Positions 25,861 through 36,216 of a stretch of 64,000 nt of DNA are shown in pieces. The stretch covers positions 19,549,106 through 19,613,105 of the forward strand of contig NC_049983.1 in assembly GCF_000003815.2 (NCBI RefSeq), written 5' to 3'. Position 1 is the stretch's first letter, and each line of letters starts with the position of its first letter. A model generated the notes under the pieces. That model did not search any database. It saw nothing but the letters and a program-made list of their open reading frames with translations, and was not told where the DNA came from. The position numbers were made by a program, and so were the translations under genes. The stretch is from Branchiostoma floridae (taxonomy: Eukaryota > Chordata > Leptocardii > Amphioxiformes > Branchiostomatidae).

Positions 25861-28800
25861 TGGTTGTGCGCCTTTCTTGAAGGTTAAACCAAGGATCTCC
25901 GAGCTTTACGTGTCTAACATCTTTGAGACAGCTAGCCTGGATTCTATCGCAACTGTGTCATTAACGTTAGAAACAGTTGAAGAGAGACTGATTCTAGTTC
26001 CAATAAAAAGAGACGAGTGGCATTTCAGACAATAGCCTAGCATCGACGAGCTCGATGGTGAAGTCGATACAGTCAGAGTGAATATAGTTTTTCTGTCATT
26101 ATTTCCGTAACCTAACATTGGCCTTATCGTACAGGGAGAAGCGGCGGCGTCGCCTGTCAGGTAATTAGTTGGATGATGGTGACAGTTCGCTGAAAGGAAC
26201 CAAGAAAAGTCAATACAGTTTCACATCTGTTGATCGTAGAGATATGTAGTGTGTATTGAAGAGGTTTATATCATTCCCGCGCGGAAACTAAAGAATCGAG
26301 AAAATGTCCTGAAAGTTCTGACAAGAACTCTGGTTTCCAAGTCAATTTCGTCTGAAAACGATTTTCGGGAAGGCATTTAACTTTCGTCTTGTTCGGAACA
26401 GTAGCTTGATCGCTACTGTGCGGCCATGGTTGACTTCCAGATAATCCGGAACATTATGCCAGTTAGTGATGCTTTCTGTTACCCTTAACCACATTCCATG
26501 TGATGGAGTGTTTGCCGGCGTTTTTAGACCTTGTAAAGATGTTAGTATGTTCATGAGTTCAAGTTGTTGACTGAGATTTGCGAACATTTCTTTGTTTAAG
26601 CCGTCGGACATCATAGTTCTCATAGTTCTTGTTTTTGCTAAGACACCATCTGCTTTAGAAGACTTGACAGCATTACAAACATTACTTTCTAAAAGACAGA
26701 CAAAATACAGGTTTTATCATCTGTATCAACAGTGAGCTGTCCTTGACTGTTGAAAGTGATGGTAGCGATATCAGTGCTTCAGTCATCCGTCCCCGATTCC
26801 CAACAGAGCTTCCCGTGGGGAAGTTCCGCTGTTGCCGCTTTTAGCCGCAAGATTGTAATACCAGAAGTTTCTCTCCTCGCGCGGGGTAGTCTCTACCAGA
26901 CTGCGGCTTGGCAGAAAGAGGACTATGGTCAAGTTTGGAATAAAAAGTCTAGTAATATGAACTGACCAGCCGGCGGATAGCTGGATAGACTGCAAAAGAC
27001 TGACTGAGATCTCATGGCAACTCATTTGGCCGAATTCCTCTCTTTTGTCATGACACGTCTGCTTGGAGACTAACGCGGGGAGTGGGGGGCTTGCAACTAC
27101 TAGTATCTCGTAAATTTCCCAATAACATCAGATCCAGGGAAGTCGGACGGGGATTACACAGGGTTCAATGATTCGCAGCGTCATCGTTAGCTGCATTAAC
27201 CGCGCCCGGGCTTTAATCCTTCAAGTTCTCCTGTGATCATCTCTCTTTACTGATTTAGAACGTGGCAGGAATGCGAGAAGAAATATTGAAACTCCAGCTA
27301 CATGTTGACCACACATGTTAGTGAGAGAATCACGCCCGGGACTTGACATCTCATTGATGTATGATCCTGGGACAGAGATGGAAAAGTGAAAGATGCACGT
27401 GCCCAATGTGGCAAGCAGGGTGCGCCGGTCGTGAGAAGCGGCCAGCCCCGGCCTCCGTACAAACAAGCACCCGGGAGGTCTGGGACAACTTGATGGGCCC
27501 AGAATGTGGCTGGATGGATGGGCCGGGAATAAAACGTGTGGAAAGGTGGTGACAGAAGAGGAACTGCGGCTAACTCGCCTCACACGCTATTTCCTTAAAG
27601 GTTACATTCTTCTCAGCCACACTTAGGTGAGAGAATGCCGGATAAACTTCACCTTTTCTTATCTCGATTATAACTTATCCTTTCGTCTCGGCATTTCTGT
27701 CAGATACGTCTGGCACGTTGTCAGTGATAGCTATATATCGTCATTTAGAAAAAAATGACTGAGGCCTTTTTTTAGAGCCGCTCCAAACACATCTTTGACT
27801 GAGAGCTGCAAGTCGAAAATTGATGGTAAATCAAGCCCGTAAAATTGTGACCAGACTTTGCATAGTGTACAAACAGGGTTTGATGTCTTAAACTGTACGA
27901 CTTGATACTGAGAAGTTGTAAACTTCTGCAAAATTTAACAATCACAACGTATTAACAGTAACGCCTTTTGGCGTCCGTTGAAAAAGGAAATCCTTAGTCC
28001 TTCAACCCTGACCTTGACCTAACATGGATGTGTGATTGTAGTTTTGACACTTCGAAAACACCTGGAGGAATCGAACACATGGACGACGAGAGAGGGTACA
28101 TTGAAATAGACCAACCACCAATCCGTCCTCAACTTGAATCGCGCACGCACATATGGCGAAGGATCCCACGAAGTCATAAGTTGAAATGTATGGTCATGCA
28201 AAAATAGTGAATTCGTTGAAGCGCATTCTAGAAATAACATTCTTTGCTAAGAGATAAAACGGAAACTAAAACTTGTGTAACAGTCCTGTGAAAGGACTTA
28301 CCTTGAAACACGGTAGCAAAACTTCTTTGCCTGAACGTTGATAACATAAATGTCTACCTCGAAAATGGATTTCTACACAGGCCGAAATATAACGTTATTA
28401 TGGATATATTTTCGTCATACGTGGAAAGCGCAGCATGACACTTTATACAAATGAATGACAACAGCTTTTAAACATAGTACAAAGTAGAGTATGTGTAGAG
28501 TAAAATATCTTAATTACTAAAACAGTAAGGGCTAGCACGAGTCTTTGATATATTACAATCGACTGAATCGTGTGGGGCTAAATCATGCGTATTGGTATGT
28601 TTTCGAGGATCAAAGCAGTCTTTTATATATTTACCTATTTTGATATTGTTGGAGTTGTTGCAATTAAAGATATATTAAAGTGTGACTGTAGTATCTAGTC
28701 TCCTGAAATTTGTTGTACTTGATTCGAGAAATGTGAGTAACTTATGAAATAAAGCATTATTTGTAGACAATTTATTTGAATGCTGTTTGTCCACAAGGTA

Positions 28801-29416
28801 AAGGTATGCTCTATTGTGAATGTGGGACAATCAGATTTGAATGTTCCCGTTTTAACGATTTTGAGGACGTGGTACAGTTCGTGCCGAATCTACCTGTCGA
28901 GAACAAATGGCTGTTTATACCACAAACCATACCTTGGGTTATCTTATCAGTCATGAGAGCATCAATAACTCCAGGGCTACCGGGCGGACCCTCCTGGTTA
29001 GGGGGTGTCATTGATAATGACTTTCGATTGGACGAACTTTCGATTTCTAGGGCTCCCTGCCTTGGGCTGAAAATTGGCCCAACTCCTTGCCCGTTGTGAA
29101 ATCGTACTTCGATCGCCGACATAAATCAAGCAACCAAACGAGATGGTCGATATGATGAGGGACCGATGCCGATTTCATCAAGGCTGGAGACTTTTGGGAC
29201 GCTTGAAAAATCGGTTTCTTCGCTCGGGTGTGATTGAACTTGGAGAGGTTCTAATTCCCGTGTCGGGATGGTGGTGAGATCGCGGTTCTGATTAAGGTTC
29301 GATTGGTCGTACATCTCCATGTGATGTATCCGATGGGCGCTGACAAAGTAGACACAGAAACATGGGGCACGTGGAGCCTCAAGGTTCAGGAGAGCCCCGT
29401 ATTAACCTGTCTGTAC
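25861..29416. other. Non-coding with one repeat end
   Basis: Contains TAGTCTCTACCAGACT at 26887-26902, matching the terminus of the element at 29417-29591. The opposing frames at about 28776-29122 show no recognisable domain. Confidence 0.55.
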
Positions 29417-29591
29417 CTAGTCCCTACCAGACTCCATAGGCTGCTGGGAAAAGTAGAAATTGACCAAGTAGACGGAATAAAACGCCAGAGGAGTTAGCCT
29501 GCCATAAAGTACTATTTGTTCCTACTCTGGCATACTATTCAGTCCATTTTGCCTTTCTTTAAACCAACCAACGGAGTCTGGTAGAGACTAG
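29417..29591. mobile_element. Short terminal-inverted-repeat element
   Basis: The left end CTAGTCCCTACCAGACTCC (29417-29435) is inverted at 29573-29591 with a single mismatch, enclosing about 137 bp. The core TAGTCTCTACCAGACT recurs alone at 26887-26902, suggesting a dispersed family. No coding capacity or clear target duplication was seen. Confidence 0.5.
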
Positions 29592-32500
29592 TCTATAAGT
29601 CAGAATGTAAAGTAAGTAATAAACCTTACTATATTTTCGTGGCTATTGTTTCTTTTTCGTCTCATCCAATAAAGAATTCCATTGTCAAACGCACCTGAAT
29701 CATTTTGGTTTAGATAATACGAAATTAAAACGTTGTAATGGCGATTTTAAAAGACATGTAGTATGGATAAAGCCGTATACTTCTACAGTTTTTGGTGGAA
29801 TGTTTAGGCTTTTTCTTATGTACTGGTCTAGTATACCATCCCATATCTATAGATAAGGGATTTTTACGTGTCTGTATGTAGTTACATTTTCTCCTTTGAT
29901 CCATTGATTCCATTCACAGGAATTTTTTAGTAGAAAAAGAGGATTTCAGCCATGTATATTATGACTTTTGGAACACTCATTTCATTGTGTATCTTGGTGT
30001 TGATGAAAATTGTACTTCCGCAGTGTCTAGGAATGGTTTCAGCAACCCCGACACAGAAAGTTTCCTCAGGATGTGGGTCGTTGTTCTACTTCTCTCCTTT
30101 TTGTGACATGAAACCATAACGACGGTAACGCTGAGTTTTCAATTATCACGGAAACCTTACGTCAAATCCCAGCCAGAGGTTCATTCATTTAGTGACCCAT
30201 TTTATGTATGTATACAACATAAATTCTATCCTTAACGCTCGACGTTTGCTAAAAATGTAACAGTTAACGTTATAGGAGTTGTGCGTGTCTGTTTGCATGT
30301 TTATACGACGTTTTGTCAAGGAAATATTACAGGTGAATTTGTATCAACCGGTAATGTGATTTGAATTCAAGGAGAAGTTATTTAGACGTCGATTATAAAA
30401 GTGTACTGCCGTGTAACCCTATCTTTTCTGTGTCCGCACCTATAAATTTCCACCCTTCATCGTGTAACATCGGTCACGAGATACCCACAAAACATCACAG
30501 GCAAACGTCTGCAGAACAAAAGAGAGATTTGTAGCCTACGGGACCAAAAACGAAATCAAATCGATTGCTCGTTCCAAATTCTTTTGAGTAGGACAAAATA
30601 ATTTACGTATTATGCATAAATCAAGGAGATTGTATTGGTTCCACTTGTCGATGGAGCAAATGGGATGAGGCATGGCCTCGCGACTAGGAGTCAGTAAACT
30701 TTGAGGAATGCATTTGTCTTAGTTCTGCGCGCGGCGGGGTGGAGCTTTGTGGAGGGTTCATATATTGATTTATTTACAGTTACGAATACTCCGTACCGCT
30801 CAACATGATACGGAGTAATCCAATACTGAACAAAAGGAGATACTCTTGTAAATCTATCTGCAGTGCAGGACGACTTTCAAACAAATATGACCGTGGCATA
30901 GTTGATGGCATAACACATCATCATAGGGCGCAGCAGAGTACACGGCTACTCCAAAACTAGTATGCTTTGATACAATAAAGCACAGCACGCGACAACAACA
31001 ACAACAACAACAACGTCAATAATGTATCGTGAAGCTTTGGTGCTTGTTGACAACATACAAAAGATGGGATCATGGATGCATGAATAATATACACTTCCTT
31101 ATTATTTTGTATATTGAAAAAAATCTCCATGTGCAAAGTTTCCAAGTAAAGAATGTTCAGATAAAATTGTCAAAAATAATGTGAAGCTGCCTGAAAGAGG
31201 AATCATGGTGTTTCTTATTCAGACTGCTTCATTTTATAAATTATCCGTGAACTACATTATTAAAAGAGATATCAGTGCAAGTGTTAGCTTGATATCTAAG
31301 AGAGATGTAACCACACATAGAATTTGCACATTAAGTGTTGTATCTCATTTTCCAGACTTCAGCGCCTAGTCGACCCTGTTCTGAGCTCAAGACCTTTGAA
31401 TATCAAGGGGACCTTTACTGGTCTGGCCTCACAAAATTCCTCTACAGTGCGTCAGTTGGAGTTTATCTCATTAAATTGTTCGGCTAGCAAGTCTTTAACT
31501 GCATGTTAAACCTATTGGATACAATGCCCTATTAAAGTCATGGCGATTCATGGGCACAAAGGCGCTTTCGTTAGGAATGGATTCTGCAAAAGACTTTGAC
31601 TTTGATGAACCTTCACGAAAAGCCATTCTAGGGGCACGGTCTAAATCGAGAAATCATAAGTGCTTTTCTTTGGGCGGCAAATCATTCAACACAGTCTTTG
31701 CTCCACGTCAAAACTGCTGAATGTTTCTCTGTGTAACCTGCCGGTTCATCGTGTAGTAACGGTTTAAACACAGGTCACCAGCTTGCGAAAAATGGAGAAC
31801 GTCTATCCTGACTTTTAAATCTTGGATTGTACTTAGCTATCAGAATACAAGTAGGCGTCAAGAGCTCTTTCTGTAGCATGAAAGTTCATGGGTAAGTCCC
31901 TATATCAATTTCAGTGTTGGAAAGAAAGTTTAGCAATTTCTATAAAGCTTTTTCTGTAGTTCTGTTCTATAAAGCTCTTCCGGACGTTTTAACTAGATTT
32001 ATTCACTGGGGGTGCTCTAAAAATCGCACGTCAAAACTCATTGCCGTGTCCAAAGTTCTGACAGATAACTTTGTGATCAGACCCGTCAGCAAATCTAGTA
32101 TATCCTGTCAAAATCATGATAGGATACATGCTCTATTATCATCATCTCTTGCCGAAATATACGTTGCCTATCATTAGCAATGTAGCTTGAGATGCGTCTC
32201 TCTGCTCATCTGTACTGTCTTATCTTGTCACACATTAAAGCAAACGAGTTGAAGATTACATCTCTAATACTAAATGATAAATTCCAGTTCTTTATCGCTT
32301 TCGCTTCTTAACTGAAGATAGTGGGATAGACAGAATATATATTAATGTACTTACGAGATAAAAGTTCCCGAGTAGTAACAGTTATGACACTAACATATAA
32401 CACTTTTTTTTACAGAAGATTAGCGAGGATTTGTTTGGAAACAGGTTTACAAAAGTGAATTTTTGGCAAAAGTAACTTCACTGACAGCAACAGACCCACC

Positions 32501-34399
32501 CCAAACGTACTTACTGATCACCCTTCCAAACTTCTGTTGCTGTGGTTATCAAGTTGAAGGGATGACTCATTGCTTGTACGCCCTCCTACAAATTAGGTTA
32601 CATATCTGTAGTCTGAAGATATTGAATAGCATTACCCACATGAAGAATGAGGAGAAAATCGTGTTAATGTATCCGGGACTTCTTCTTAGTTGAATAAGGC
32701 GGTCACAGGGTCTAGCGCAGATTTCTCGAAGGAGCACCCCCGCTGTGACATGCTGCATTTTCACTTTGTTTTGACAAACGTTCGACGACATCTCGGAGTA
32801 ATAAATTACCTCGCCCAGTGCGTGTTCTGTGTAGATAGGACGTCCGGGAGGACATTTTGTCCTACTGTTTACTGGGAAACAAATGCCCTCCCTCGAAAAA
32901 ACCCCGAGGCAGTGCCGCACAGCCGCACGCAATATGCACCTGCATCGTGACATTTCCCTACCCCCCCTCTCAGCACTGCGGGCGGTGTATTCTTCATTTT
33001 ACCGCTCCAGTGACTCTTTCGTGCCTTTATTACTAAGCGATGTGGCAATTTGTTAGAAGTTCGTGGGGTCGTCCTAAATTCCCACCCATCAAATGAGTTT
33101 TACAGCAGTCATTTTAGATTTGCAGAAATCCATGACCGCGCATGCTAAGTTTCCGAGAGGGGTTATTACATTCGTCCTCTTCGTCCTTTTTCGCACTTGC
33201 TTCACATATGATACGCAGGGAGCTTCATACTTGCATAACTTATAGCCGTAATGTGTTAAACAACAACAAAGTGTCCGTGCGCGGTAATTTAAAGAAAAAA
33301 GAATGTAAGAAGGGCTCTGGGTGAGTGACAAGTTAGTTAAAGATTCCCCACAAGCTAGCTAAACTTATCGCATTCATGCTGAACGACGCGTGACCTTTTC
33401 GACTTTTTGTTATGAATGCGCCGTCCTTTTAGTGGTATTTCGTGCAAGCTTCGTCTATTCTATTCCAGTTTTCTCATTCAATTAATGAATCAATAATCTC
33501 CCTTTCCATGACACCTGTCCGACAGCCGGAAAACGTACTGCGCCAGGAAATTGTAACAGTCCAGTTCCGGGAATCGATGGAAAGATGGCCGACCGTGGTC
33601 GCTTTACACCTGCTGATTTCTAACGGAACGCGCTCAAATTTCAGAGGGCCATGAAATCTGCAGAGCACACTACTGTGGCGTACTGATATACCCCAAACGC
33701 CTGCGTTACTAACTGTGTTAGCTGATGTCCGTTTTAACTCGTAACTCAGCCGTTACGAGCGGCCGGACACACGTCCGTGCCCGTAAAAACGATGTGTTTT
33801 CTGTTCTTCTCTTATTCGACGGACAGATACAAGATTAATGGTTAATAAAGGACGCGAAAGCAGAACAGTTGTGGGTCTCTTGATCCAAGAATGAACCTTC
33901 CATCATCCATGTTACGGTTTGAAATCATTGTGATTCCCAATAGTTCAAACTTAATAGGTGAATGTATGTGTGGAGAGTCGCTGGGTAGGGGCTAGCGCAG
34001 ATCTGAAGCGGGACGGCGCTGTATTCAGTATTCACTTGCGCACGGAACTCAGATGAAAAGGCCAGGTTAGGGAATTCTCTGCTCGCATCCTGAGTGGAGT
34101 AAAGTAGAAATATTTGCCCGACACATCGCACTTGGCCGACGGTGAATTAGATAGAACCAGGCGTTTTATTGATTGCGGAAACAGCCGGAACTCTAATCGC
34201 TTGAGGTCTGAAAGGTGCGAACGTCAGTAACTAGTGAGCTCACCCTGCAGGGAATGGGTGTCAATAGTGAAAGTGTGTTCATGCCAAAATGCGCAGTGTG
34301 TAATCACCACACTTTCGTTGAAAACGTTCTCTTGGTCGTATGATTGGGTCGGCGGTAAAAGGTGAAGGAAATGTAGTTCGGTGGCGGATATGCAGGTGT
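29592..34399. other. Non-coding, nothing recognised except a microsatellite
   Basis: No defensible exon. CpG content starts to rise from about 32,700 toward the LRIG promoter. Confidence 0.55.
30992..31014. repeat. ACA/CAA microsatellite
   Basis: Uninterrupted trinucleotide repeat of about seven units in non-coding DNA. Confidence 0.95.
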
Positions 34400-35699
34400 A
34401 AATGTGAAGTAATTACATGCTTGAGCGAGCTCGGGTGATGATTCGCAGGAACGGACCGTACCGTGCTAGGTGTAGTCAGTCCGTGGCGGTATTACGTTGG
34501 CTTGCCGAACCGGGCGCAGCATACGCGCGCGCGCGCTTGATAAATCGTCCCGACCAAAAATTCCAGGGGAGTCGCATCCTGGAATTCAGTGCCGTATGAA
34601 ATAGGGGTTATGATGTCCGAGAGAGCGTAGTTCAGGGACGCAAATGGTCAAAGAAGCTTCAAAGTGAACTCGGGCTGCGGGCGGAGTTGCATATTCGCCC
34701 CCCTACATAAATCATCGTCTTTGGTGAATACACATCTGAAGGTAGATGGGGATTTCGCCGTGCCCTCTCTCCCCCCATCCCCGGAGATGAGAGCGCATTT
34801 AGCTACATCTATTTGATGAGTCGATCGATCATTTAAAAATCACTGCTATCATCTCTGTGTGGAGAAAGAGACGGAGAATGCAGTGCCTCTGCCGCTTATC
34901 TCCCAAACCTACCATTTTTCACCCAACAAAATCGAAGAAAGGAGCCGAGATACAAAGGGAAGATTCCCGATCCACTTCCATTGCGTTCCCTTTTGAGCGC
35001 GCTGAACAAAATAGTGAGATAGGGATCGACCGCCGCGGTAGCGTGATTTGAGTCGAACCCGCGGAATGAATGCATGAAAGCGAAGGATATGATGTTTTCA
35101 ATGCAACATCCATCTTTCTGACGAAAACGATACATTTTACATGCCGCATTGGACGCATCAGTTGTATGCGGGTGTGATTGCAGCGGACACAGTGGATGCC
35201 CATGCCTTTGAAAGCGGCCCAATCGAGTTCCCGTGGCGCAAGACACCGCCAGGTCCTCACATAAATTCACAAGTTGCCAAGATGTATTTAGCCGCCCTTG
35301 GAAATGTGTGAAAAAGCGATTGTTTGTGATGGGTTCGCGTCCGGGCTCGAATGTGTAGGTGACAGGTTTCGCAATACATACTTGGGCTAGGTACTCGAAT
35401 CTTCGCACGAACTGTGAACAAAATTACAATAATGTAGTGCAAATATGAAGTCCGGTATAACGTTTTGACTTTCGGCCTTTTGCTGACGAAAGACGGTTTG
35501 CATTTCTCTAGTGCCTGTTTGCGCATCACTTCAGCATACAAAGCCTTATCTTCCGATCGCGAGTATTATGAGCTAATTATCTCATTTTACCTCATGCTTT
35601 TATCCCTGAAGAACGGTCAACTCGTTTTCTCCTATTCAATAGAATCGGACACCTCAGGTTGTCAATCAGGGTTCAAGATTTGCATGGTAAAATAATAGC
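34400..35699. other. CpG-rich upstream region
   Basis: CpG dinucleotides become visibly frequent here compared with the AT-rich DNA upstream, including an alternating CG run at 34524-34536. This looks like the upstream part of the CpG-rich domain at the LRIG promoter. Open frames on both strands (for example 34896-35408 on the minus strand) are expected where stop codons are rare and show no recognisable domain. Confidence 0.5.
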
Positions 35700-36028
35700 G
35701 CTGAATTCTTGGACAGGTTTGCATTTCTGTGAGGGCGGTCACGTGGTCGGCGCGCGGACCAATCAGCGCGCTGCATGGACATTTGGTATGTATGCATACG
35801 GAACGTGGGTGGCTGGCTTCACATTTCCACAGACTGAAAACCAGCGGTCGGACCTCTCAAGCTCTGGACCGAAATACGCCACATTTACTGCGATCAGAGG
35901 ACGACTGAGGACCACGGCTGAGTTGTAGAGGTAGGATGTATCCGAGAAGAGACTGTTGGCGGTGATTGGAACTCGTGAGCCGCAGGAGAACCGGAATCGG
36001 GACAGACTCGGGCGAGCGGGGGCCCAAC
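35700..36028 (+). promoter_or_regulatory. Likely TATA-less LRIG promoter / 5' UTR
   Basis: This CpG-rich stretch lies immediately upstream of the start codon. It contains a perfect E-box CACGTG at 35740-35745, an NF-Y type CCAATCAG at 35759-35766, and an inverted CCAAT (ATTGG) at 35965-35969. An AACATGGCGGC YY1-type motif at 36026-36036 overlaps the ATG. I see no TATA box. The transcription start cannot be fixed from sequence alone, and a non-coding upstream exon is not excluded. Confidence 0.5.
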
Positions 36029-36216
36029 ATGGCGGCTGCGTTGTTGTCCTTGCTCCGCTGGGCCTTTGTTGTACTCGCGGCCCTTCTCTCGGTCGGAGCC
36101 GATGCCCAGAACAGCCAGTGTCCCACCGAGTGCTCCTGTCAGGGATTCCTGGTGGACTGCAGCAATCGGAGACTTCGCCACATCCCGACGCGGCTTCCCA
36201 GCTGGGTCCAGATTCT
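36029..36216 (+). CDS. LRIG: LRIG exon 1: signal peptide and LRR N-cap
   Basis: The exon encodes 62 residues plus two bases of a Leu codon and ends at a GTAAGT donor (phase 2). The start is the first in-frame ATG; it has A at -3 and G at +4, a good Kozak context. The frame is open upstream as far as 35966, but without another ATG. Residues 5-24 are strongly hydrophobic and end in VGADA-QNSQ, a plausible signal-peptidase site after A24 or A26. Four cysteines (C31, C35, C37, C44) form the LRR N-cap, followed by the typical '[16 protein letters not shown]' stretch leading into the first repeat. Confidence 0.93.

Noticed and set aside
28776-29122. Opposing frames of 107 and 103 residues
   Set aside because: Neither has a domain or clear splice signals; the proline/glycine stretch is not a collagen repeat.
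34896-35408. 170-residue open frame on the minus strand
   Set aside because: It is in the CpG-rich promoter domain where stops are rare, overlaps other frames, and has no recognisable domain or splice context.
35966-36028. Upstream extension of the LRIG reading frame
   Set aside because: It starts at TTG and contains no ATG; 36029 is the first in-frame ATG with good context and directly precedes the signal peptide.
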